The notes beneath the pieces are model-generated. The model had not been told where the DNA came from and did no database searches. It worked only from the letters and a program-made list of their open reading frames with translations. The translations under genes and the position numbers were made by a program. A DNA stretch of 64,000 nt from NCBI GenBank assembly GCA_002282445.1, contig NCJK01000001.1, forward strand, positions 310,001 through 374,000, read 5' to 3'. Positions 25,916 through 35,226 of this stretch are shown piece after piece (positions within the stretch are counted from its first letter, which is position 1; every line of letters starts with the position of its first letter). Source of the DNA: Burkholderiales bacterium 39-55-53. GTDB taxonomy: Bacteria > Pseudomonadota > Gammaproteobacteria > Burkholderiales > Burkholderiaceae_C.

Positions 25916-27124
25916 TTATGCGTGCACTGTCCTGCGCCCCACGCCAAGCGCGACGATAACGCTGAGCATCAGCACCAGCGCAGCCCCTAGCAAAGTGGCT
26001 CCATACCAGCCATGGTCCATGAACACACCAAAGATCAGCGGCGAGATGGCAAAGCCTGTGTCCAACCCCGAATACACCATGCCATACACGCGGCCTGTCG
26101 CACCTTTGGGCGTGGCTTTCTTGATCATCATGTCGCGCGATGGCCCACCAACCCCGATGGCTAAGCCCGTGGCAGCCAAGATGACCATGGTGAACTCTGC
26201 ACTCAACCAACCACTGCCGCACAAAGCCATGCAGATAGCGCCTGCCGTCATACAGCCCGCCACCACTTTGTCGCTGTGAAGCGGCCAACGCGCTGCCACG
26301 AAGCCGCCCATAAACATACCTGCAGCAGCGCACAGCATGTACGCCGTCAGAGTAAAAGTGGCGGCCTCAAAGGTGACGTGGTGCAGCGCTTGCAAGATAG
26401 ACACAGCAAAGCTTTGCACCACCGCCAACGTCATGGTGGAGAGCAAGAAGAAACCAAAGCACCACCACACGACTGGGATTTTCAAAAAATCTAGGGTGCT
26501 GGCATCGCCTGTTGTCGGTTTGTGGCTCACCACTTCGGCGTGCAGCAAGTCACGTTGCCACAACAACAGCGCAAGGATGGCGACAAACAAAAGGGCCGCG
26601 CCTTGATAAGCCACACGCCAATCAAACGCAGCGCTCAAGCCCACCATGAACACAGGCGCAAGCGCCCAGCCTAAATTGCCAGTCAGCCCATGCGCACTGA
26701 AGGCATAACCCAATCGAGGAGCGGACACTTTCTGGTTGAGGATGGTGAAGTCCACGGGGTGAAACGAACAGTTGCCAAGACCCAGCAAAGCAGCGCCGAG
26801 CATCAAGCCCACATAGCTATTGGCCACCGACACCACCATGCAACCTGCAGCCAACAGCAGCAAAGCTGCAAACAGCACAGGGCGCGCACCTAGACGGTCA
26901 ACGACAAAGCCCGCCGTCGCTTGCCCCACACCCGAGACCACAAAAAACACCGTCATCAAAAAACCCAGCTCTGAATAACTCAAACCAAAGGTGCTGATGA
27001 ACACAGGAAACATCAGGGGCAACAACAGGTGCGAAAAGTGCGAGCTGGCATGCGCAATGCCCACCAAGCTGATCACAGCAGCGTCGTCGTGCCAAGGGTT
27101 GGATGCAGGGTTCAAAGTGGTCAT
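25916..27124 (-). CDS. Major facilitator superfamily transporter
   Basis: A 402-residue inner-membrane transporter with about twelve hydrophobic helices and the MFS loop signature GFVVDRLGARPVLF between helices 2 and 3. The opening (VGIAHASSHFSHLLLPLMFPVF) and overall layout resemble the fosmidomycin-resistance (Fsr)-like group, but the substrate cannot be told. The likely start MTTLNPASNPWHDD (27124) lies immediately after the T run of the clpB terminator and has no Shine-Dalgarno, which is unusual. The frame is open to 27196, so an earlier start is possible. Confidence 0.82.
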   Translation of the reverse strand: MTTLNPASNPWHDDAAVISLVGIAHASSHFSHLLLPLMFPVFISTFGLSYSELGFLMTVFFVVSGVGQATAGFVVDRLGARPVLFAALLLLAAGCMVVSVANSYVGLMLGAALLGLGNCSFHPVDFTILNQKVSAPRLGYAFSAHGLTGNLGWALAPVFMVGLSAAFDWRVAYQGAALLFVAILALLLWQRDLLHAEVVSHKPTTGDASTLDFLKIPVVWWCFGFFLLSTMTLAVVQSFAVSILQALHHVTFEAATFTLTAYMLCAAAGMFMGGFVAARWPLHSDKVVAGCMTAGAICMALCGSGWLSAEFTMVILAATGLAIGVGGPSRDMMIKKATPKGATGRVYGMVYSGLDTGFAISPLIFGVFMDHGWYGATLLGAALVLMLSVIVALGVGRRTVHA

Positions 27125-27128
27125 AAAA

Positions 27129-27170
27129 AAGCGCTGCAGAAAGAATGCAAGCATCCTAACTGCAGCGCTT
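27129..27170 (-). terminator. Terminator after clpB, abutting the MFS start
   Basis: On the minus strand AAGCGCTGCAG pairs perfectly with CTGCAGCGCTT (11 bp) around a 20-base loop containing a small inner stem (ATGC/GCAT), and it runs straight into six T residues. The last T is directly followed by the ATG used for the MFS gene. Confidence 0.8.
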
Positions 27171-27216
27171 AGTTGGCACGGTCGACTGGGGGACAAGCCC
27201 CCTCACCTACCCTAGG

Positions 27217-29820
27217 TCAAACCTCGGCTTTGGTGAACGCAAACTCACCCGGTGCACGCACCGGATCGACGCTCACCGCAATCGTGTCTTTGGGCAAGAA
27301 TTTGCCTTCCAACAACAACTTCGACAGCGGGTTTTCGATACGTTGCTGAATGGCACGCTTCAAAGGACGCGCACCAAACACAGGGTCAAAGCCCACCTTG
27401 GCCAACTCGGCCAATGCGGCTGGCGAGACATCCAAGGTCAAGTCCATCTTGGTCAGGCGTGCACCCAAGATCTTGAGCTGAATACCTGCAATGCTGGCAA
27501 TGTGCTCGGCATCCAAAGCGTGGAATACCACGGTCTCGTCAATGCGGTTCAAGAACTCTGGACGGAAGTGAGACTTGAGCTCATCCCACACGGCGTCTTT
27601 GATGTCTTGCGGATCTTGGCCCACCATGCTTTGGATGATGGGCGAGCCAATGTTGGAGGTCATCACGATGACCGTGTTTTTGAAGTCCACTGTGCGGCCT
27701 TGGCCATCGGTCAATCGACCATCATCGAGCACTTGCAACAAGATGTTGAACACATCAGGATGCGCCTTCTCCACCTCATCAAGGAGCAACACGCTGTAGG
27801 GGTTACGGCGCACAGCTTCGGTCAAGTAGCCGCCTTCGTCGTAGCCCACGTAGCCAGGAGGCGCACCCACCAAGCGGCTGACCGAGTGCTTCTCCATGAA
27901 CTCGCTCATGTCGATGCGAATCATGTGGTCTTCGCTGTCAAACAAGAAGCCTGCCAGTGCCTTGCACAGCTCAGTTTTACCCACGCCCGTTGGGCCGAGG
28001 AACAAGAACGAACCTGTAGGGCGATTCGGATCGCCTAAGCCTGCGCGTGAGCGGCGAATGGCGTTGGCCACCGCCGTGATGGCCTCTTCTTGGCCCACCA
28101 CACGGTCGTGCAACTTGTCTTCCATTTGCAAGAGCTTGTCGCGCTCGCCTTGCATCAGTTTGGATACAGGAATACCTGTGGCACGTGCCACCACTTCTGC
28201 GATCTCTTCAGCTCCCACTTGCGTGCGCAACAAGCGGTTACCGCCTGCAGCGTTGGCTTTGCCACTCTCGCGGGCATTGGCTTCTTTCATGCGCTTTTCA
28301 AGCTCTGGCAACTTGCCGTATTGCAACTCAGCCACTTTGTTGAAATCGCCCTTACGGGTGAGTTCTTCAATCTGATGGCGCAAGCGGTCGATCTCTTCTT
28401 TGAGCTGCGCACCGCCATGCGCAGACGACTTTTCAGCCTTCCAAATTTCGTCAAGATCGGCGTACTCTTTGCCAATCTTCTCGATCTCTTCTTCGAGCAA
28501 CTCCATGCGCTTTTGCGAAGCTTCGTCTTTCTCTTTGCGCACGGCTTCGCGCTCAATCTTGAGCTGAATCAGGCGACGGTCGAGCTTGTCCATCACCTCG
28601 GGCTTGGAATCGATTTCGATTTTGATTTTGGCTGCCGCCTCGTCTATCAAATCAATCGCCTTGTCAGGCAAGAAGCGGTCAGTGATGTAGCGGTGACTCA
28701 ACTCGGCCGCAGCCACGATGGCGGGATCGGTGATCTCGACACCATGGTGCACTTCGTACTTTTCTTGCAGGCCGCGCAGAATCGCAATCGTGGCTTCAAC
28801 CGAAGGTTCACCCACGATGATTTTTTGAAAACGACGCTCTAGGGCCGCATCTTTTTCGATGTACTTGCGGTATTCATCCAAGGTGGTCGCACCCACGCAA
28901 TGCAGCTCACCGCGCGCCAAAGCAGGTTTGAGCATGTTGCCTGCATCCATCGCACCATCGGCCTTGCCAGCCCCCACCATGGTGTGTAACTCGTCGATGA
29001 ACACAATGGTTTGACCTTCGTCTTTGGCTAGCTCATTCAAGACGCTTTTCAGACGCTCTTCAAACTCACCCCGATATTTCGCACCGGCCAACAAGGCGGC
29101 CATGTCCAGCGACAAGACACGCTTGCCTTTGAGTGAATCTGGCACCTCGCCTGCCACGATGCGCTGGGCCAGGCCCTCGACAATCGCGGTCTTGCCCACG
29201 CCTGGCTCACCAATGAGCACGGGGTTGTTTTTACTGCGGCGTTGCAGAACTTGAATAGCACGGCGAATTTCATCGTCACGGCCAATCACGGGGTCGAGCT
29301 TGCCTTGACGGGCGCGTTCGGTCAGGTCCATGCAGTATTTTTTAAGTGACTCGCGTTGGCCTTCACTTTCGGCGTTGTCCACTTTTTGGCCACCGCGCAC
29401 AGCCGTGACCGCCGTTTCTAAAGACTTGCGACTCAAACCGTTTTGCGTGGCGAGCTTACCCCAGTTGCCCTTGTTGTCGCACATGGCGAGCAAGAACAAT
29501 TCGCTGGCCACGAACTGGTCGCCCCGCTTGATGGCTTCTTTTTCAGCGGCCTGAATCAAGGACACGGTGTCGCGCCCCACCTGCACCTGCTCTTGGCCTT
29601 CGACCTTGGGCAAGCGGTTCATCGCGTCTTCGGCCGACGACAACAAGCCCGACACATTGGCACCTGCGCGCTGCAACAGCGATTTAGGACCGTCGTCTTG
29701 GCGCAGCATGGCCACCAACACGTGGGAAGGTTCGATGTAGGCGTGGTCGCCCCCGAGGGCGAGCGACTGGGCGTCGCCCAAAGCTTCTTGGAACTTGGTG
29801 GTGAGTTTGTCAATACGCAT
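27217..29820 (-). CDS. clpB: ATP-dependent disaggregase ClpB
   Basis: A Hsp100 hexameric disaggregase that works with DnaK to rescue aggregated proteins. The 867-residue protein has the N-domain (1-150), AAA-1 with Walker A GEPGVGKT (about 205), the ClpB-specific coiled-coil middle domain (about 410-530; charged, with [17 protein letters not shown]) and AAA-2 with GPTGVGKT (about 608). The presence of the middle domain separates it from ClpA/C. A heat-shock-type promoter is visible upstream and a terminator downstream. Confidence 0.97.
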   Translation of the reverse strand: MRIDKLTTKFQEALGDAQSLALGGDHAYIEPSHVLVAMLRQDDGPKSLLQRAGANVSGLLSSAEDAMNRLPKVEGQEQVQVGRDTVSLIQAAEKEAIKRGDQFVASELFLLAMCDNKGNWGKLATQNGLSRKSLETAVTAVRGGQKVDNAESEGQRESLKKYCMDLTERARQGKLDPVIGRDDEIRRAIQVLQRRSKNNPVLIGEPGVGKTAIVEGLAQRIVAGEVPDSLKGKRVLSLDMAALLAGAKYRGEFEERLKSVLNELAKDEGQTIVFIDELHTMVGAGKADGAMDAGNMLKPALARGELHCVGATTLDEYRKYIEKDAALERRFQKIIVGEPSVEATIAILRGLQEKYEVHHGVEITDPAIVAAAELSHRYITDRFLPDKAIDLIDEAAAKIKIEIDSKPEVMDKLDRRLIQLKIEREAVRKEKDEASQKRMELLEEEIEKIGKEYADLDEIWKAEKSSAHGGAQLKEEIDRLRHQIEELTRKGDFNKVAELQYGKLPELEKRMKEANARESGKANAAGGNRLLRTQVGAEEIAEVVARATGIPVSKLMQGERDKLLQMEDKLHDRVVGQEEAITAVANAIRRSRAGLGDPNRPTGSFLFLGPTGVGKTELCKALAGFLFDSEDHMIRIDMSEFMEKHSVSRLVGAPPGYVGYDEGGYLTEAVRRNPYSVLLLDEVEKAHPDVFNILLQVLDDGRLTDGQGRTVDFKNTVIVMTSNIGSPIIQSMVGQDPQDIKDAVWDELKSHFRPEFLNRIDETVVFHALDAEHIASIAGIQLKILGARLTKMDLTLDVSPAALAELAKVGFDPVFGARPLKRAIQQRIENPLSKLLLEGKFLPKDTIAVSVDPVRAPGEFAFTKAEV

Positions 29821-29853
29821 GGAAACTCCGAGAAATTGATTGAATAAATAGAT

Positions 29854-29881
29854 AACTGAGGCTGCTGCCTGTTATTTCAAG
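29854..29881 (-). promoter_or_regulatory. Candidate sigma-32 promoter of clpB
   Basis: On the minus strand CTTGAAA (29881-29875), a 13-base spacer and CCTCAGTT (29861-29854) fit the heat-shock consensus CTTGAAA-N13/14-CCCCATnT, with an exact -35 and partial -10. It ends 34 bases before the ATG. The inverted repeat GGCTGCTGCC/GGCAGC-AAGCC brackets the -35 box. It is not a CIRCE element. Confidence 0.6.
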
Positions 29882-29971
29882 TGGCAGCAAGCCGAACGAT
29901 CTTGACGTGGGTCAAAGCACCGCACATTCAACCATCTGCCAGCCACGCCGTCAGTGCGCTGGCGCACACCG

Positions 29972-30454
29972 TTATGGCGCGACGGAATTGCTGGCTTCTA
30001 TGCCCCAGCGAGCCAAGGCTTGGTCATCGCTCACCCGGGCATCGACCCAACGTGCGCCTTCGGGCGTGACTTCTTTTTTCCAAAAGGGCGCTTGGGTTTT
30101 GAGGTAGTCCATCAAAAACTCGCAGGCTTTGAAGCTCTCGCCGCGGTGGGCGGAAGTCACCGCCACGAAGACGATTTGATCTTCGGGCTGCAACAAACCC
30201 ACGCGATGGATCACACGCGCAGCAAAGATGTCAAAGCGTTTCTTCGCTTCATCCATCATGGCAGAGATGGACTTCTCGGTCATGCCTGGGTAGTGCTCTA
30301 GCTCCATGCTGGCCACAGAGCTGCCGTCGTTACGTTCGCGCACCGTGCCCAAGAATGAGCACACCGCTCCCACCCGCGCATCGCCCGCACGCAAGGCGGC
30401 AAGCTCTTGGCTCACATCAAAGTCATGGGTTTGTATGCTGACGGTGAAGGACAT
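29972..30454 (-). CDS. moaE: Molybdopterin synthase catalytic subunit
   Basis: MoaE converts cyclic pyranopterin monophosphate to molybdopterin using sulfur carried by MoaD. The 160-residue protein has the family segments GAVCSFLGTVR, LEHYPGMTEKSI, VIHRVGLL, the active-site loop SAHRGESFKACEFLMD and PFWKKE with the catalytic lysines. It is the last gene of the seven-gene operon, 15 bases after moaD. Confidence 0.95.
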   Translation of the reverse strand: MSFTVSIQTHDFDVSQELAALRAGDARVGAVCSFLGTVRERNDGSSVASMELEHYPGMTEKSISAMMDEAKKRFDIFAARVIHRVGLLQPEDQIVFVAVTSAHRGESFKACEFLMDYLKTQAPFWKKEVTPEGARWVDARVSDDQALARWGIEASNSVAP

Positions 30455-30469
30455 GGTTTGCCTTATGCA

Positions 30470-30721
30470 TTAACCGCCGGTGACGGGCGGGAAGAAAGCC
30501 ACTTCGCAGCCATCGGTCAGTGCTGCTGATTCATCACACAGATCTTGATTGAGAGCCATGCGCACGGCGCGGCCATGGGCCAGCACGTCGGCGTAAGCGC
30601 CACCGCGAGCGATCAGTTCATCACGCAAAGCTTTGAGCGTGGCGGCTTGTGTGCTCACGCTTTCACTGCCCTGCCCGATGGCTTCGCGAATGGACGCAAA
30701 GTATTTCAAGGTCACGTTCAT
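30470..30721 (-). CDS. moaD: Molybdopterin synthase sulfur carrier subunit
   Basis: An 83-residue ubiquitin-fold sulfur carrier ending in the required Gly-Gly (PPVTGG), which is adenylated by MoeB and thiocarboxylated. I start at MNVTLKYFASIREA (30721), whose ATG overlaps the moeA stop as ATGA. A start at 30730 would add three residues. The partner moaE follows; moaA, moaC and moeB are not in the window. Confidence 0.93.
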   Translation of the reverse strand: MNVTLKYFASIREAIGQGSESVSTQAATLKALRDELIARGGAYADVLAHGRAVRMALNQDLCDESAALTDGCEVAFFPPVTGG

Positions 30722-31959
30722 GCCAGCCACTCCGCAAAGGAAATAAAGCGAACGGTATCGCCTTTTGAAATCGTTTGCCCAGCGGGGTTATCCACCACGC
30801 CATCGCCCCACACTGCCGAGGTGAGCACGCCAGAGCTTTGGTTGGGGAACAAATCGAGACCACCTTGGGCGTTGCGTTTGACACGCAAAAACTCACGGCG
30901 CTTGTCGGCGCGGGGCCAATCGAAGTGCGCTGTCATTTCAGTGCGTGCGATGTCGGTCTTCGTGACGCCTTGCAGAGCCAACACAAACGGACGCACCAAC
31001 AACAAGAAAGTCATAAAGCTAGACACGGGATTGCCGGGCAAGCCCATGAAGTGGCAAGCAACATCGCTAGCAGCACGGTTCACCTTACCGTACGCAAAGG
31101 GCTTGCCGGGCTTGATCGCCAGTTGCCACAGATTCAATTCGCCCAGGCTTTCAACCGCAGGTTTGATGTGGTCTTCTTCGCCCACCGACACGCCGCCGCT
31201 GGTGAGAATCAAATCATGGTGCTGAGCCGCATCGCGCAGCGCAGCAATGGTGGCTTCGCGGTTGTCGGGCACGATGCCAAGGTCAGTCACCTCACAGCCC
31301 AAGCGCTGCAACATGGCGCGTAAGAAGAATCGGTTGGAGTTGTAAATTGCCCCAGCGGGCATGGCCTCAGGGGCAACATCGCCAGGCATGACCAATTCAT
31401 CGCCGGTGGAGAACAACGCCACACGCGGACGTGCAGACACTTGCAACTGAGCCAAGCCAATGCTGGCGGCCAAGCCCAACTCAGCGGGTGTCAAACGTGT
31501 GCCTTTGCTCAGAACCGTCGCACCGCGTGTGACGTCTTCGCCCGAGCGGCGAATCCACTGTCCTGCCGGCACAGCCTTGCTCACCTTGACTTGATCGCCC
31601 TCTTGGGCTTCGCAGTCCTCTTGCATGACCACGGCATCTGCGCCGGGGGGAATGGGTGCACCTGTGAAGATGCGTGCGGCTTCACCTGCATTGAGCTGAG
31701 TGCCGTGTGTGCCAGCAGGAATGCGTTGCGTCACTCGCAGCACCGCACCGGCTTGCGCGCAATCAGCCACACGCACGGCGTAGCCATCCATCGAGCTGTT
31801 GTCTTGGGGGGGCACCTGCAGGGAGGACATGACATCGTGCGCCAAAACGCGGCCATCAGCCTCAAATGTAGAGACATACTCAGTGGAAGCCAACGGATGG
31901 GCTTGCGCTAGCAACTGTGGCAACGCGTCATCGAGTGAAAGCAAGGCAGGACGGGTCAT
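30718..31959 (-). CDS. moeA: Molybdopterin molybdenumtransferase
   Basis: MoeA inserts molybdate into adenylated molybdopterin. The 413-residue protein has the N-terminal region (PPQDNSSMDGYAVR), a MoCF-like core with TSGGVSVGEEDHIKP, and MGLPGNPVSSFMTF, then a C-terminal beta-barrel. The 31959 ATG overlaps the mobB stop as ATGA and is preferred over 32007, whose extra 16 residues lie inside mobB. Coupled translation with mobB and moaD is likely. Confidence 0.95.
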   Translation of the reverse strand: MTRPALLSLDDALPQLLAQAHPLASTEYVSTFEADGRVLAHDVMSSLQVPPQDNSSMDGYAVRVADCAQAGAVLRVTQRIPAGTHGTQLNAGEAARIFTGAPIPPGADAVVMQEDCEAQEGDQVKVSKAVPAGQWIRRSGEDVTRGATVLSKGTRLTPAELGLAASIGLAQLQVSARPRVALFSTGDELVMPGDVAPEAMPAGAIYNSNRFFLRAMLQRLGCEVTDLGIVPDNREATIAALRDAAQHHDLILTSGGVSVGEEDHIKPAVESLGELNLWQLAIKPGKPFAYGKVNRAASDVACHFMGLPGNPVSSFMTFLLLVRPFVLALQGVTKTDIARTEMTAHFDWPRADKRREFLRVKRNAQGGLDLFPNQSSGVLTSAVWGDGVVDNPAGQTISKGDTVRFISFAEWLA

Positions 31960-32486
31960 AGCAATGGTGGGTTGTATTCGAAACGGTCTTCTTGAGCCAC
32001 CAGCCATTCGGTGATGGCATAGGGATCATTCAAATCAAGCACAGGGCGCAATGTAGCCTCTGGCAGGTCTTGCGGCGAGTCAGTGGCTATAGCGACAACA
32101 AAGTCGTCATTCGTGTAGCGCACAGGTTGGTGAGAGGCTTGCCGCCAAACCTCAACCTTCAAAAGATCGCTGGTCTTGAACCCTTCAACCAACACCCAAT
32201 CCACACCGTCGTAAACCTCGGCCAACAAATGATGCACTGAGAGTTGGGTGGGGTTTTCAAACTGACGTTGCAACACCAAGCGATGGTTTGAAGCCACCAG
32301 CACCTCAAATGCACCCGCCTCGCGATGCCGCCAGCTGTCTTTGCCGGGCTTATCAATGTCAAAGTTGTGATGCGCGTGTTTGACCACAGACACGCGCAAA
32401 CCTTTCATGCGCATGCAGCCAATCAGCTGCTCCACCAAGGTGGTTTTTCCTGAGCCGGAATAACCGGCAAAGGCAACGACTTTCAT
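31956..32486 (-). CDS. mobB: Molybdopterin-guanine dinucleotide biosynthesis protein B
   Basis: A GTP-binding adaptor that assists MobA in making the MGD form of the cofactor. The 176-residue protein opens with the P-loop AGYSGSGKTTLVEQL and contains VVKHAHHNFDIDKPGKDSWRH and VEGFK, all family features. The ATG at 32486 overlaps the thrC stop as ATGA; the 32498 start would add MRPG. Its neighbour moeA supports the role; mobA is not here. Confidence 0.93.
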   Translation of the reverse strand: MKVVAFAGYSGSGKTTLVEQLIGCMRMKGLRVSVVKHAHHNFDIDKPGKDSWRHREAGAFEVLVASNHRLVLQRQFENPTQLSVHHLLAEVYDGVDWVLVEGFKTSDLLKVEVWRQASHQPVRYTNDDFVVAIATDSPQDLPEATLRPVLDLNDPYAITEWLVAQEDRFEYNPPLL

Positions 32487-33916
32487 GCCTGGTCGCAATG
32501 CTGGGAGATGTACGCTTTGATTTGCGCCACATCCGCCTTCATCACCTGCACACGCTTGGGCAAGGCTTCGATGCCATCAAACTTGGACGGACGATTGGGC
32601 TCTAGACCCAAAGCTTCCACGATGGTGGCCGCAAATTTGATGGGCAAAGCAGTTTCCAGCACGATCATCGGCACGCCAGCCTTCATGTGTTCACGCGCCA
32701 CTTTCACGCCGTCGGCGGTGTGCGTGTCAATCATTTCACCAAAGCGTTTGTGCACGTCTTGAATGGTGGCCAAACGGTTGGCATGTGTGCTCTTGCCGCT
32801 GGCAAAACCGTAGCGTGCTGCAGCTTCTGCAAAGTGTGGGTTGCCACTCAGGTCGAACTTCCCGTTCTTCGAGATTTGCGCACCAAACAAGTCTTTGGTG
32901 AGCGCTGCATCGCGACCGAGCAAATCGAACACAAAGCGCTCAAAGTTGCTGGCCTTGGAAATATCCATCGAGGGGCTAGACGTTTCGTGCGTATCGGCAC
33001 TGCCGCGCACGCGGTAAACGCCGGTGCGGAAGAACTCGTCCAACACATCGTTTTCATTGGTGGCGGCCACCAATGTGTCTACGGGCAGGCCCATCATGCG
33101 CGCCACATGGCCTGCGCACACGTTGCCAAAGTTGCCACTCGGCACGGTGAAGCTCACCTTTTGGCTGTTGGCTGTGGTCGCTTGGAAATAGCCCGCGAAG
33201 TAGTACACCACTTGGGCCAACAAACGTGCCCAATTGATGGAGTTGACCGTGCCAATTTTGTATTTGGTTTTGAAGTCCAAATCGTTGGACACGGCTTTGA
33301 CCAAATCTTGGCAATCGTCAAACACGCCTTCGATGGCGATGTTGTGAATGTTCTCATCCATCAAGCTGAACATTTGCGCTTGCTGGAAGGGGCTCATGCG
33401 TCCGTGTGGGCTGGTCATGAACACGCGCACACCTTGTTTGCCACGCATGGCGTATTCGGCCGCGCTGCCCGTATCGCCACTGGTCGCGCCAAAAATATTC
33501 AGCTCTTCACCACGGCGCGCCAACTCATATTCAAACAAGTTGCCCAGCAGTTGCATGGCCATGTCTTTGAACGCGAGCGTGGGGCCGTTGGACAAAGCCT
33601 CGACCAGCAAACCGTCTTCCAACTTGCGCACAGGCACGATGGCCTCGGTCCCGTACACCTCTTTGGTGTAAGTCTTGGCGCACAAGGCTTTCAGGTCAGC
33701 CGCAGGAATGTCATCGATGTAAAGCGACAGCACTTCAAATGCCAAAGCGGCATAGCCTTGACGTTTGAATGTGTCGCGCAAACGTGTGAGCGCTGCATCA
33801 TCCACCTGTGGATAGTGCTCGGGTAAATACAAACCACCATCGGGGGCCAAGCCCTCGAGGAGGATTTCACAAAAACGCTTGCGCTCGGCGTGGCCGCGCG
33901 TGGACAAATACAGCAT
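32483..33916 (-). CDS. thrC: Threonine synthase
   Basis: A PLP enzyme converting O-phosphohomoserine to threonine. At 477 residues it belongs to the long subfamily used by yeast, E. coli and Burkholderiales. GPTLAFKDMAMQ gives Lys117 as the PLP lysine, and the PLP-phosphate loop appears in PSGNFGNVCAGH. Its ATG overlaps the hom stop by one base (TGATG), and its own stop overlaps mobB. Confidence 0.96.
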   Translation of the reverse strand: MLYLSTRGHAERKRFCEILLEGLAPDGGLYLPEHYPQVDDAALTRLRDTFKRQGYAALAFEVLSLYIDDIPAADLKALCAKTYTKEVYGTEAIVPVRKLEDGLLVEALSNGPTLAFKDMAMQLLGNLFEYELARRGEELNIFGATSGDTGSAAEYAMRGKQGVRVFMTSPHGRMSPFQQAQMFSLMDENIHNIAIEGVFDDCQDLVKAVSNDLDFKTKYKIGTVNSINWARLLAQVVYYFAGYFQATTANSQKVSFTVPSGNFGNVCAGHVARMMGLPVDTLVAATNENDVLDEFFRTGVYRVRGSADTHETSSPSMDISKASNFERFVFDLLGRDAALTKDLFGAQISKNGKFDLSGNPHFAEAAARYGFASGKSTHANRLATIQDVHKRFGEMIDTHTADGVKVAREHMKAGVPMIVLETALPIKFAATIVEALGLEPNRPSKFDGIEALPKRVQVMKADVAQIKAYISQHCDQA

Positions 33917-35226
33917 CAGTTCAACTCTTCTTTGCGGATGCGGGTGATCGGGGCCAACACAGTGCTGAGTTGTTGCATCTCAGCTATAGCTTCGTTCATC
34001 TTGGCTTCCACGCAATCGTGGGTCAAGATGATGAGGTCGGTGTGGCTCTCGCCTTCACCGGCTTCGCGCTGCAACACGGCATCAATGCTGATGTCGGCGT
34101 TGGCCAAAATACCTGTGACCTTGGCGAGCACGCCGGCTTGATCGGCCACGCGCAAACGCAGGTAGTAGCTGGTGACCACTTGGGCCATGGGCAACACAGG
34201 CAAGTCGCTCATCGCATCGGGCTGGAAGGCCAAATGCGGCACGCGATTCAACGGATCTGCAGTGTGCAAACGTGTGATGTCCACCAAGTCAGCAATCACA
34301 GCGCTCGCTGTAGGTTCGCTGCCTGCGCCTTTACCGTAATACAGCGTCGTACCCACAGCATCTGCATGCACCATGACGGCGTTCATCGCGCCTTCAACAT
34401 TGGCAATCAAACGCTTGGCAGGCACCAAACAAGGATGAACGCGCAACTCAATGCCAGCTGACGTGCGCTTGGAAATACCCAAGAGCTTGATGCGGTAGCC
34501 CAATTGCTCAGCGTACTTGATGTCTTGCGACTCAAGCTTAGTGATGCCCTCGACATACGCTTTGTCAAACTGCACAGGCACACCAAATGCAATCGCTGAC
34601 ATCAGCGTGGCTTTGTGTGCGGCATCGACACCTTCGATGTCAAAAGTTGGGTCTGCCTCGGCATAGCCCAAAGCTTGCGCTTGCTTGAGCACATCATCAA
34701 AGGTCAAGCCCTTGTCACGCATCTCAGACAAGATGAAATTGGTTGTGCCATTGATGATGCCAGCCAGCCACTGAATACGGTTGGCCGTGAGGCCTTCACG
34801 CAAAGCTTTGATGATTGGGATACCGCCAGCCACAGCAGCTTCAAATGCGACCATCACGCCCTTTTTGTGGGCAGCAGCGAAGATTTCTGTGCCATGCACT
34901 GCGAGCAATGCTTTGTTGGCCGTAACCACATGCTTGCCTGCTTCGATGGCTTCAAGCACCAGCTGCTTGGCAATGCCGTAGCCGCCAATGAGTTCAACCA
35001 CGATGTCGATGTCAGGGTTTGCGATGATCTTGCGTGCATCGTCCACCACTTGCACATTCGCGCCCACAATGCTTTTGGCACGCGCCACATCGAGGTCAGC
35101 CACCATGGTGACTTCAATGCCGCGACCGGCGCGACGTTGGATTTCTTCTTGGTTGCGTTTGAGCACTTCGAAAGTGCCACTGCCCACAGTGCCAATGCCT
35201 AAGAGGCCTACTTGAATCGGTTTCAT
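33916..35226 (-). CDS. hom: Homoserine dehydrogenase
   Basis: It reduces aspartate semialdehyde to homoserine, the branch point to threonine and methionine. The 436-residue monofunctional form has GLLGIGTVGSGTFEVL (NAD(P)-binding), the catalytic region GIINGTTNFILSEM and YAEADPTFDIEGVDAAHK, and a C-terminal ACT domain (about 355-436) for threonine feedback. Its start overlaps the upstream aminotransferase stop (ATGA), so control may extend to that gene. Confidence 0.96.
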   Translation of the reverse strand: MKPIQVGLLGIGTVGSGTFEVLKRNQEEIQRRAGRGIEVTMVADLDVARAKSIVGANVQVVDDARKIIANPDIDIVVELIGGYGIAKQLVLEAIEAGKHVVTANKALLAVHGTEIFAAAHKKGVMVAFEAAVAGGIPIIKALREGLTANRIQWLAGIINGTTNFILSEMRDKGLTFDDVLKQAQALGYAEADPTFDIEGVDAAHKATLMSAIAFGVPVQFDKAYVEGITKLESQDIKYAEQLGYRIKLLGISKRTSAGIELRVHPCLVPAKRLIANVEGAMNAVMVHADAVGTTLYYGKGAGSEPTASAVIADLVDITRLHTADPLNRVPHLAFQPDAMSDLPVLPMAQVVTSYYLRLRVADQAGVLAKVTGILANADISIDAVLQREAGEGESHTDLIILTHDCVEAKMNEAIAEMQQLSTVLAPITRIRKEELN

